Shown: piece by piece, positions 45,965 through 56,186 of the stretch
Numbering within the stretch: position 1 is the stretch's first letter
How the letters are laid out: each line of letters begins with the position of its first letter
Source of the DNA: Periconia sp. R9002
Taxonomy: Eukaryota > Ascomycota > Dothideomycetes > Pleosporales > Periconiaceae
Assembly: GCA_023627715.1 (NCBI GenBank)
Contig: JAMAHW010000006.1
Span: forward strand, 62,001-126,000
Length of the DNA stretch: 64,000 bases
Direction of reading: 5' to 3'
Notes under the pieces: model-generated
Seen by the model: only the letters and a program-made list of their open reading frames with translations
Database searches by the model: none
Told to the model about the DNA's origin: nothing
Made by a program: the position numbers and the translations under genes

Positions 45965-46407
45965 AGATAGGATCAAGCAGACATAATTCAGAAAAGAGTG
46001 ACACGTTGACAACAGTCATCGGCAGTCGGTCCAAAATCGCAACATAGTGTCATCAGAGCCGTTACCAAAGATATCCCCGTATGCGACAATCGAATTCCCT
46101 CAATTAGTTCATCAAGCAGGGAGATAGCGTTGAACTGGCGTCGAAGGTAGCGGGGCAGCCAACGCATGCACACTGCCGATCGAAGACCCCTTCTTTCTCT
46201 TACTCATCCCCCGCATACCTTCCTTATCTCACAATACATTGCCTGTCTTGACCTAAACAGACCGTGTATATCCCAGTCTCAGCGGATGCTTTTGATCCGA
46301 CATGTGCCCGCTTCTGAAGGCCGGACGAGCGCGACTCGACTTCCCCTCCGCCCTCTACACCCCTGCTGTACCTGATAACGCCCCGCAATGCCGTTATGGT
46401 ACGATAA
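45965..46407. promoter_or_regulatory. Five GATA-factor (HGATAR) sites
   Basis: AGATAG at 45965 and 46122, AGATAA (minus strand) at 46224-46229, TGATAA at 46373 and CGATAA at 46402. The last two are 24 bp apart, close enough for cooperative GATA-factor binding. This supports nitrogen regulation of both flanking genes. Confidence 0.45.
46283..46299. promoter_or_regulatory. CGG-N11-CCG element (putative Zn2Cys6 site)
   Basis: Inverted CGG triplets at 46283-46285 and 46297-46299, with the same 11-bp spacing as the site in the permease promoter. Only three bases per half-site are conserved here (the right half is CCGA), so chance occurrence is possible. Confidence 0.4.
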
Positions 46408-46565
46408 CGGGACTGTGAGGGGTCACCAATTGTGGCAGACATGAGCCGCAAGGTCGTAGATGGAAAGATTGACGATTCTGCCGCCGGCCGACACTTGCAG
46501 TCACCACTTTTGATGCCCGCTGAAGTTTTGAATGAGTAATGCTGATTGCAGTTTTGACCTGACGA

Positions 46566-46572
46566 TATATAT
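46566..46572 (+). promoter_or_regulatory. TATA-like box upstream of the PuuE-like gene
   Basis: TATATAT at about 150 bp before the start codon, a plausible core promoter position. Confidence 0.35.
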
Positions 46573-46717
46573 CCAGAATGGCCCACCATTTCTGCATTCT
46601 CAATTCCCATAAACAAAAGACAACTCTCCACTCGCGATAGAAGTATCCTGCATACTCCTTCGTCGCCAAGTATCTACCCAAAAACACCCATCTCGTACTT
46701 GTTCACATCATCCCACA

Positions 46718-47758
46718 ATGCCCGAAGTCTACGCAGCTCCCCCAGACTATGCGTTCCCCCGCAACTTCAAGGGCTACGGCGAGAAAGGTCTCGAGGGCTT
46801 AAAATGGCCCAACAACGCCAAAATCGCCGTATCATTCGTGATAAACTATGAAGAGGTAACTTCCCCATTCTCAGTCCCCACTTCAAAGCAGTCCTAACAA
46901 CCCTAGGGCGGCGAACGCTCCGTCATGAAAGGCGACGGCGTCTCCGAAATCAGCCTCCGCGAATACCCAGCCCAACACCGCATAAACGAGCGCGACTACT
47001 CGGGCGAATCCGAATTCGAATACGGATCGCGGCGAGGCTGGTGGCGCATCTTCAAGCTCTTCAACGACCACAAGATGAAATTCACCCTCTACGCCGTCGG
47101 CTCGGCCGTCGAAGAACAACCCGAAGTCGTCTCACGCTGCGTCGAGGAAGGCCACGACGTAGCCTCCCACGCATACCGGTGGATAGACCACGGCGACCTC
47201 TCCGTCGAAGCCGAGAAACAGCACATCCGCAACGGCATCACGGCGCTCAAGAACCTCACGGGCTACGCGCCCAAGGGGTGGTACTACGGGCGCCCCTCGC
47301 CGCAGAGCCGAGCGCTGATCCCGCTCGTGTACGAGGAAATGGGCGAGGAGCTCCTCTGGGCCAGCGACACCTACGCCGACGACATCCCCTACTGGACCGA
47401 CCTCCCGCAGGAGCGCGACGCGCCCAACCCCAAGGGGTGTCTCATGGTGCCGTACTCGTACGACTGCAACGACTTCAAGTTCCACACCCAGGGCACGGGA
47501 TTCCGCAGCCCCGGCGGCTTCTACGAGCACATCAAGAACGCGTTCGATGTCTTGTACGAGGAGGGTGAGGAAGGGTCGCCGAAGATGATGACGATTGGGT
47601 TGCATTGTAGGATAATTGGACGCCCGGGGAGGTTTAAGGCGTTGAAGGATTTTGTCGAGTATATTGCGGCGAAGGAGGGGGTGTGGGTTGCGACGAGGAC
47701 GCAGATTGCGGAGAGCTTTAGGGAGCAGTTTCCGTATAAGAAGGGGCAGTTGGCGTGA
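46718..47758 (+). CDS. PuuE-type allantoinase / cyclic imidase-like protein (polysaccharide deacetylase fold)
   Basis: NodB-fold hydrolase of the PuuE group. Exons 46718-46855 and 46907-47758 (51-nt intron) give 329 aa. The N-terminus matches PuuE: DYAFPRNFKGYG, then WPNNAKIAVSFVINYEEGGERSV, where the metal Asp of classical deacetylases is replaced by the NYEEGGE form. YEYGSRRGWWRIFKLF and EEGHDVASHAYRWIDHGDL follow; the latter is the group's version of the SHxxxH metal motif. FYEHIKNAFDVLYEEG and MMTIGLHCRIIGRPGRFKAL complete the fold. In bacteria, PuuE cleaves allantoin without metal, and a related enzyme hydrolyses cyclic imides, so the substrate is probably a five- or six-ring ureide or imide. 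It is divergent from an amidase and near an NCS1 permease. Confidence 0.92.
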
Positions 47759-48536
47759 ATGATGTATAGTTCAATTGTTGGAATAAGCATAGTTTTGTAC
47801 GTTGTGAGCTCCAATTGAGTCTTTAATACGAAATCGAAATCGAAACCACTCACCGTCCCGGACGATAAAAGTGACGAAGGAACACGAGACCTCCATCTTT
47901 TGCTGTGTATGTACATTATGTGGCCCGGCGATATCCTAAGATTGCTAACTAACAGAAATCGACGTCTACCTATGTAGAATAACTGTTAACAGTATCAATA
48001 TAAGGTACGTTGACAGGCTATTTAACAGTATTTCAGAGTAGAAAGTGTGGTTGGTTTCCCCTGTTCCAAACCCAGCTAAACCCCGTAGTGTACAACACTC
48101 AAGTACAAACACCCCCAGAAAACCAAACCCCCCCCCCAACACACATACATACATACATACATACCCAACCCCTTCCTCCCCCCATTCCAACCAACCATCC
48201 ACCACCATCCCCGCCCTCGCCGCCGCGAACAGAACAGAACAATATCCCAAAAGCAGTACGTACCCACATATATAGAAAAAAAACTACCAAATCCGGTATA
48301 GCGGCATAATTTGGAACTACTCCCGGGTGAATGCAATCCGCCTCCACATCATAAATAACAAGAACCATCAATCGGCATGTGCGAAAAATGAACACGTATA
48401 TTTTTTTCAGCAGTCTCTTATATACATGTCTTATTAGACTCGTTTTCCATGCGCAAAAAAAAAAAGAAGAAGACAGTGTCGTGTCTTCTCTCCCAGACAC
48501 ATCCTCACGCATCCCAACTGCCTCATTACGCCCACA
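47759..48536. other. Intergenic
   Basis: No supported gene. It holds a (CATA)n microsatellite at about 48142-48163, C-rich stretches on both sides of it, and A-rich runs near 48455-48470. Confidence 0.5.
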
Positions 48537-49830
48537 ATGCCACCCCCAGCACCCCCAAGCTACTCCCACGACCGCATCAAACAAACCCCCCCACCAGGCG
48601 CCGACACAAACACCCTCGCCTACCTAACCCTCCTCACCTACCTCACCCTCGCCCTCTCCCTAACCACCTTCCTCACCCACCACCTCCACACCCTCTACAC
48701 CCGCCTCCCCTCCCCCACCCTTCTCCCTTCCCACACCCCAAACCTACACAAAAACATCCGCATATACGCCATCCTAGCTCTCTGCAGTGTGGTCACGGTG
48801 TGCTATTTCTCGGTGCAGTACTTGAGAGTGTCGTACCTGACGTGGGTGCGGTGGCGGTCGTATTACGAATTGGAGGAGGATGAGATGCATTGGGGATTGT
48901 GGGTCAAGGAGACGGGGTTGGGGTTGTGGAGGGAGAGGTGGGAGATGGGGGTTGTGGGGAATGCGAGGTATTGGTGGACGCATCAGGTTTGGGTTTTTGC
49001 GTGTGGGTTGGGGTTGGGGTTGGAGGGGAAAGGTGAGATTTTTTTTTCTCCTTCTTTTTTTTTGAGGGGAGCGGGAGTGTGGAAGGAGGTATTGAAGTTT
49101 TTTTTGGTGGTGCGAGATGCTAATTCGGGGTATAGGGATTCGAAGAGGGATTAAGCATACCTGGGCTTTCATGCTGCTCGGCCAAGTCGTTTCGGTGGCG
49201 TTTGCCACGAATTTGTATTTGCTGAATTTGCTTCTGATTACACCTTCGACGATGACGACGACGATGAAGCCATCTCCTTCGACGGTGGAGGGTCATAGGA
49301 AGAAGTGGTTCGGCCCATGGATTTTCAGTTTGCTCATGATTGTCTTCACAATAGGACCGGCACATATGCTGGCCGACGAGCACTACTGGTACGACCAAAC
49401 CAACTTCTTGCCTCTGATCATCACTCCACACGTCGCGCTTCTGTTTTTGCCTTTTGCCCGCGCGCTGCTCCCCAGCAGGTTGTTTACGGATTCGAGCGTG
49501 GAGTTTGCGGGGGCGGTGTATGGGTACCTCTGGGGTGCTACGATTTTTGGGGGCGGCTTGCTGTTTGTGAGGATGACTGCCATGGCGTATAATTATAGTG
49601 GGTTCAGAGGGATTTGGAATGCACTGCTCGAGACGCCGGCTGTGAGCAGTATTGCTTTCGATGTCATCTTTTGTTGGGTCGCGTGGGGCGTGTGGTGGTG
49701 GATCCAGGAACGGCGCCCCAGTGATGTGTTGAAGATTAAGGAAGAGGATGGGGAGGTGGGTGACGAGAGTATTGGGAGCTCCTTTCAGATTGAGCCGGAA
49801 AGAGACAACGAAATTATTCGACGTCACTGA
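48537..49830 (+). CDS. Fungal integral membrane protein of unknown function
   Basis: Exons 48537-49032 and 49136-49830 around a 103-nt intron (T-rich, GCTAAT branch-like element, acceptor TATAG) give 396 aa. At least seven hydrophobic segments are visible, including LAYLTLLTYLTLALSLTTFL, IYAILALCSVVTVCYFSVQY, VWVFACGLGLGL, TWAFMLLGQVVSVAFATNLY, WIFSLLMIVFTIGPAHML, and SSIAFDVIFCWVAWGVWWW. The aromatic-rich loop (WVRWRSYYELEEDEMHWGLW) looks conserved rather than random. The N-terminus is Pro/Thr-rich and strongly C-biased in base use, while exon 1's end is G-biased, an odd strand asymmetry within one gene. No catalytic motif recognised. Confidence 0.82.
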
Positions 49831-50284
49831 CGAGATGGGATATAGGAGGACGAAATGGTAATTGCAAGTAAGAGGAAGAAGGAGAAGTAAGAGGTGGATG
49901 AATTATCGAGGGACAAAGTTTCGACTAAACCGTGATTAGTCTCGTGATTTCATTTCCGGTTTCATATTTCTCGACATTCCTCGCAGTGCTTCCGAGCAAG
50001 TCAAAGTCGAAAGTTCTTGCCAAGTGCAGCAGATGCTTGTGTCTTCCGTAACAGCAAGAACATCCAAGCAGGTAGTGAGGCAACTGCACCCTTCCCTTCC
50101 GAACCAAGAACGCAGGATCCAACCAAGCGATGACACGATGAGGATGGCAAAGTGTCCTTGGTGAATCCCACCTCTCCGTCCATTGCCAGCATTATTCCTT
50201 TTATGTGCATATTCAATTACCGGTCACCAGTTCTTATTCATCAACTTGTCATTCCGGCAATCGCAACATTGAACAGCCAAGACT
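49831..50284. other. Intergenic
   Basis: About 450 bp with overlapping short ORFs on the minus strand (49925-50216) that lack features. It probably holds the 3' end of the membrane protein and the promoter of the BTB-like gene. Confidence 0.45.
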
Positions 50285-51709
50285 ATGTGGCAGAATCAAA
50301 TCCTCTTGACCCACGAAACCATCGTGGAGGATCACCAACACGATCAGAACAATCGAATATTTAGCCACCAATCGTTCGAAAGTGCATATGCTGGACCACC
50401 ACAGCAAGGCATTATTGAGAATCGGTTTAACTTCCCAGCTCCAGAATTGGATCCCTTCAATCTACTCAATGGCGAAGGCATCGGCGCCCTGGAGACTCCA
50501 AATGGTCTACCGCATGGACTAGGGATACAGTTCACCGCCCCAAGCAATGACTCGACCACTGAGAATGCCGGACCTGCTATGCAAACATCCGCACATACAA
50601 ATTCGGACGCAACAAATCTGCCACCTGCGCTCGCAGAAATGTTCCGCAGGCCGACCAGGGGGGCCAGAGCTGTGAGGCAGGTCCGGTTCATACATGGCGA
50701 CCCCCGAGAACTGGAAAAGGTCCGCACAGACTTCTATGGCAGAATCCAGGTGCCATTGAAGATTCTTCCCCGGCCTTGTGAGTAACGACGGTGTTGCAGC
50801 TTTACCGTGGCTAATGGACACACATAGTCAACGTGAGACCTGGAGTTGATTTATTGGCTGTCATTGTCGGTGAGGATCCGGCAAAGAAGAAGCATTACTA
50901 TGTTGAGAAATCAGATTTTGAAAAACATCTCCCTGGGGATTTGAGATAGTTTCTCCCTGTTAATCGGCGTATACAGGACTTGTTCGAACTCGAGTACGAG
51001 TGTTCTAGCATATGGTTGCTTTCTGACACCGAGCCTGGAACTTTCGAGGTCCTTTTGAACTGGCTTCGCACGGGGGAATATAATTCAGGTCTCGCAGAGA
51101 CCGAGGAAGATCTTTCCGACTTTTTCACAATTCCAATTCACTCGGCGCTCAGGGTGTATGTTTGGCATTTGCATGGAAACCAGGAAACCACGTATTGACG
51201 AATGCGACAGGTGGTGTCTGCTTGAGAAATTCCGTTCTTACGGCCCTATAAACCTTCTGAAAAAAAAGTAATCAGGGAAACCTATTGCTTCTTCATGACC
51301 GATTTGGATAGACAGACCAGCGCCAATCAAGGTCTCACTGGTGGTCTCTGGTAAGGTCAACTCCCGATATACCACCGTCCATAACGGAAAGAACGCCACG
51401 CAAAAATATTGACGCATATGCCCCAGGCTCCGCGAAGTACACTATGCCATACAACGTATGGAACTAGAGTCCCGATTGTGCGGTTTGTTGGTCGCCATCA
51501 TAGCGGAACCGGAGCATTCCGGGACAGTCTTTCCTAGACATATTGCGAGGTGGATGATGGAGTCGATTGAGTTTAGTGACTTTATGAGGATGGTGGGTCG
51601 AACGAATCGTAATTATTATGGTCGAATGGGGAGTGCTCAACATGAGCGGCTCAGTTCGGTAGCTTGCAAGCAGCTTCTGAGGAGCTTGGATGGTACGAGC
51701 GAGACTTGA
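50285..51709 (+). pseudogene. BTB/POZ-like gene interrupted by an in-frame stop
   Basis: A clear first exon (50285-50777) joins through a 50-nt GT-AG intron to 50828. The frame then reads a BTB-like start (VDLLAVIVGEDPAKKKHYYVEKSDFEKH), meets TAG at 50947-50949, and continues in the same frame with LFELEYECSSIWLLSDTEP and FEVLLNWLRTGEY. That is the hydrophobic/Asp-Pro-type and L-x-W-L-x-T-G-x-Y block of fungal BTB domains. The only intron that could skip the stop (GTTTCT to ACAG) recreates TAG at the junction. A later exon-like piece (about 51430-51709, after CCCCAG) resembles the C-terminal part. Either the gene is decaying, the stop is a sequencing error, or the true exon pattern is unusual. 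BTB proteins are usually adaptors; function here is unknown. Confidence 0.5.
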
Positions 51710-54096
51710 TGGATATGTAGGTAGGTAGGGAGGAAAGTGGGTGGTGTAGAGGTGTAAGTGGCACACGAGATAGTTTTGCCACGTCTACGTATTTGTGTTC
51801 GTGTTGGTGTGGAAATTGGCTGTTCGGTGTTGGTTGTTGGTTGTATGGATTGGAGATCGAAGACGGGGATTACTAGTTTATGTAGCACTAGGTTCCCAAA
51901 ACAAAGTGAGTCGCACGCGATGTACACCTGACTTGTGTACTACACGTACCTAGATACATCCCTATGCAAATATGATTACCTTTAAACAGTATTTACACTT
52001 TCGCTACTTGCACGTTCATGCAGGTTTTACGTGTACCTACTTACCTAGGATCTAGGTAATTCATACGTTTAAACCGTGCTGACGCAGAGTTTTTAATATA
52101 CACTCAAACATTCGTACAAAGTGAAACGACCAACACGAATGCGGAAATCTATTATACGCTGGTACACGGTGATTTTTCATGGCGTATACGTTTCTATGAG
52201 CTTGTGAGTTGATTGGGTACATGCAGTAAGGCAGGCTGTTTGAGATGCATGTCAGCTTGGGTAAATATGTGTGTATGTAGTGTAAAAACAAGAAAGAAAG
52301 TGGAAAGTCACAATCGTGGGAAAGGGAGAGAGTGTTGGAGCGTGTGCGGTGTTTTTTATTAACTTGTGGGTAGAATGTGAGAGTTATAGGTACGTAAGGT
52401 ACCTTAGCTTGTGTCGATACCACAAGTAATTCAAGTACTATGCGATGATATTGCTTAGTTTTGGTAAGTACCTCAGCAGTGAGATGCAATCGTGGAGTTA
52501 GGAATGTACGAATACGAATGTATTGTTTGACGTTGGCGGGATTGCTTATTGCACAGCAGGAATTACCGTAAGTGGTGGTCCTCATGCATTACCATGGGAA
52601 CTTGTAGGCGATGAGGAGGGGGTATTAATGCGCCGAATGAACGAATGAACGAACGCGCGTACAAGTGCTGTTGGTTAAACTAAAGAGAGCGATCCTTGGA
52701 GGCCGGGTTCTCCCTCCCCACAAAAAAGGGAGAGAGATCATGCGGGACAGTACTCGACGTAGCCATTGATGAAGAGGTCACGATGCACAGATTGAGACAT
52801 GGAAGGGATGGATCTCGACGGTGGTCTGAGGTTAGCGAGTATAAAGGGCATTTGGGTCAGGTTACATGTAGTGATTTCATGGACTAGCGCATTCCGTCAG
52901 CTCGTTACGTTTACCAAAGGCCATTTTTAGCCCATCAGGTGATGAGGTTTTTTGTCTCGGCGGTCCAGTCCATTGAATCAATTGATTGATGTTGGATGAC
53001 TTGAGGTTCTAACGTTAGACTACCCGGAGAGCCGCCCCTGGATTGGGAACATGGAGCGTTCGCAGATTATTGAGGTTTGAAACTCCGATGTTGGGTCATG
53101 GGATGTGTTTGTCTGGTCGGAGCTTATTTTATTTTAATTTTTTTGTCGATGCCCGGGGTGTAGGGGTTTCGCCTCAGGGTCCTCGTTCAAATGTCCGAGA
53201 CAGGAAACATCCACGTGGGGTGATGAAGTTGCGACGTTTTTTTTTCTCGTTCTCGGAGCGAGTTGGAGATTGATGCCAGGGAGATGGAAGGAGACGAGGA
53301 ACTAATTGTTTGTGGCGAGGCTAGACTCGATAGCATGTACAGATGTAACAATAACTCGGGGTACTCAGGTTCCATGGAATAGGGGCTCAGCCACAGGCCA
53401 ATGCTGATGGGTATTCAGCTAGTGCACCCGGTTTAGAACTCGACATCTATCGCCATTACGCTAGATAGATTGCCATTGCAGATGTAGATGTAGAGAGGAG
53501 ACGATGCATGCATCGTGAATCAAAATAGATGGATGGATCGAGGCTTCAGCTCCTGGTGGAAGAGGATTCAGGGTCTGATGGTGTTATTGAGTGAGAGATG
53601 GCGCACGGCAGGGGGGTCAGAAGGGGCTGAAAAGGGATCCACCAGTGGCACCGTTGCTGAACCTGAAGCTAACAAGAAAAGAGATGAAGGGCCACGATGC
53701 AACTCGAGCAGGCAAAGATCAGAGTGGCACATGGAAAGGAGAAGGCGTTGTAATTGGATTACCGGCGGCCACCAAAGCTAGGGGAAGCTCCGAGCGGCGG
53801 GCACGAGCACGACCACAAGGCGGAGGGGGGGTCCACTGTCCATCCACCACCACCAACTTATATACTTGTCCTTACTCCACACCCTCTGCTGCTTTCTTTT
53901 GCTTTTGCTCCTTGACTTGCCCACCCACCATTCACTCCATCATCGCCTCTTGCATTGCATACCCGTGATCTCGTTAATTCAGATCACTCGTTAATCAACC
54001 CATCCCTCTTCGTTCTTTCGCCTGCTGTTGGAGACTCGCTCGCTGTCTTCAACTTTCTTAGCCTAATACCACACCACCTCTCACACCACCACCAAA
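51710..54096. other. Long intergenic region upstream of MPG1
   Basis: No supported gene across 2.4 kb. A TACCTAGGATCTAGGTA inverted element is at 52042-52058, and a plus-strand GAACGAAT direct repeat lies at about 52636-52652. The last 300 bp form the MPG1 promoter, with TATATA at 53859-53864 and a CT-rich leader. ORFs such as 52061-52585 on the minus strand are low complexity and unsupported. Confidence 0.5.
53859..53864 (+). promoter_or_regulatory. TATA-like box of MPG1
   Basis: TATATA 238 bp before the start codon, followed by a long pyrimidine-rich leader, as in strongly expressed fungal genes. Confidence 0.4.
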
Positions 54097-55403
54097 ATGA
54101 AGGGTCCGTATACCAATGGCTCCATTTCCACACGCAATTGACTGACCCCCCTCACAGCCATCATTCTCGTCGGAGGGTTTGGAACCCGTCTGCGACCTCT
54201 CGTACGTTTTCTCTCCCACGATGCACCCTCACCGCTCTCTGCCACCCCCACGGGCGTAGCTGCACAAGCATGACACTGACACGACACCCCGCCTCCAGAC
54301 CCTGACCTACCCGAAGCCCTTGGTCGAGTTCGCGAACAAGCCCATGATCCAGCATCAGATTGAGGCCCTCGCCGATGCTGGTGTCACGGATATTGTCTTG
54401 GCCGTCAACTACAGGCCTGAAATCATGGCCGCCGCCCTCAAGACCGTGAGTCTACACCTTTTACCCAATTGGCCCTCCCAACAGCCCATCTAATAAGCAA
54501 TCGTAGTACGAGGAACAATACAACGTCAAAATTGAGTTCTCCGTCGAGACCGAGCCCCTCGGCACCGCCGGTCCCCTCAAGCTTGCCGAGCGCATCTTGG
54601 GCAAGGACGACTCCCCCTTCTTCGTCCTCAACGCCGACGTAACCTGCGAGTACCCCTTCAAGAAGCTCGCCGAGTTCCACAAGCAGCACGGCGAGGAGGG
54701 CACCATTGTCGTGACCAAGGTCGAAGAGCCCTCCAAGTACGGTGTCGTGGTCCACAAGCCCAACCACCCCAGCAGGATAGACCGCTTCGTCGAGAAGCCC
54801 GTCGAGTTCGTCGGCAACCGCATCAATGCCGGTATCTACATCCTCAACCCGAGCGTGCTCAACCGCATCGAGCTCCGCCCCACCTCCATTGAACAGGAGA
54901 CCTTCCCCGCCATCGTCAAAGATGGCCAGCTACATTCGTTCGACCTTGAGGGCTTCTGGATGGACGTCGGTCAGCCCAAGGATTTCCTTTCAGGAACCTG
55001 CCTGTACCTCTCCTCACTGACCCGCCAGGGCTCCAAGCTCCTCACCCCGACCTCGGAATCCTACGTGCACGGCGGCAACGTCCTGATCGACCCCTCCGCC
55101 AAGATTGGCAAGAACTGCAAGATCGGTCCCAACGTCACCATTGGCCCCAACGTCGTCATCGGCGACGGTGTGCGCCTGCAGCGCTGCGTCGTGCTCAAGA
55201 ACAGCCGCATCAAGGACCACGCCTGGGTCAAGTCGACCATTGTCGGTTGGAACAACACGGTCGGCAAGTGGGCCCGCCTCGAGAACGTGACGGTTCTCGG
55301 CGACGACGTGTCCATTGGCGACGAGGTCTACGTCAATGGCGGCTCCGTCCTGCCGCACAAGTCGGTCAAGGCCAACGTCGACAGCCCCTCCATCATCATG
55401 TAA
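54097..55403 (+). CDS. MPG1: Mannose-1-phosphate guanylyltransferase (GDP-mannose pyrophosphorylase)
   Basis: Makes GDP-mannose from GTP and mannose-1-phosphate for N-/O-glycosylation, GPI anchors and cell-wall mannan, in the cytosol; yeast PSA1/VIG9/SRB1. Exons 54097-54103, 54158-54201, 54299-54445 and 54507-55403 give 364 aa, the family length. Exon 1 is only 7 nt (ATG AAG G), fixed by the strict N-terminal motif [20 protein letters not shown]. The N-terminal nucleotidyltransferase domain shows [22 protein letters not shown], and FFVLNADV (metal Asp). FVEKP and INAGIYIL lie further on. The C-terminal left-handed beta-helix has hexapeptide repeats ([22 protein letters not shown]) and ends SPSIIM, as in eukaryotic orthologs. 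All introns are near the 5' end, typical of highly expressed genes. Confidence 0.97.
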
Positions 55404-56186
55404 ATGCTTCTCGCCGCACAAACACAAAGGAACAGATGAAGGGGAAAATCGCCTTCTTTCTCCCATGTGCCGTTGGCCTCACTTACGTTTGATTTGATGG
55501 TTCCGTATACCTTTTAATCATGCTCGCGCTTTTTCTACTTGTATATCTTGCATTGCACGCACACACGCGCTCTTGAAGGGGTTTTTTTTCGCGGGGGGAA
55601 ATTCTTCGAACGGTGTTTTTGGGAGTTTCCGATTCTTCACTCACACTTTTTTTTTCCTCTCATGCTGTTGCCGTGGTTGGTTGGGCGGCCTTGGGGGATG
55701 GGTTGTTTTTCACAAAAAAAGGGTTCTTATGCAAGGTGGTCATTGGGATCATGCGGGATATGCGTCTTGGTTTTGGACGGTGGGGGAGAAAGGGAAAGTG
55801 GGATGGATGGATGGGTGTGTGGGTGTGTGGGCTACTTGGCTTTTTTGCAATGTTGATGCTGATGAGGACGTGGGGATATAATACCCAAACACTCCGGAAA
55901 AGGGGATATAGATGGTATGAATATCTAAATCATTCTTCACCTACTACACAACTCGCCGCCCTCGTTCACTCTTGATGTCTATTGCATGTCTGAAATGTGA
56001 AACTTTACTGTGTTGCCCCCAACCGCGAATAATCCAATACTCTGATGAACTATGCCTATTTTTCAAGGCATATCTGGGAACGAAATGTCATGATTAGATG
56101 TGATTGTATCCAGTTCGGCGTGGTCGTTGGTATAACGAAGGCCATCCAGGCAGTCAATGTTCCATGCACCTCCAAAAATCCGACTT
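55404..56186. other. Convergent 3' flanks of MPG1 and the 2H phosphoesterase
   Basis: T-rich runs (55578-55590, 55648-55660) and ATGG-type simple sequence (about 55802-55815). No supported gene. Confidence 0.5.

Larger units (their letters stand above)
45826..46717. other. Divergent promoter between amidase and PuuE-like genes
   Basis: An 890-bp spacer with five HGATAR words (45965-45970, 46122-46127, 46224-46229 reversed, 46373-46378, 46402-46407), a CGG-N11-CCG element and a TATA-like box, listed separately where useful. ORFs at 46166-46687 have no recognisable product. Confidence 0.6.
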
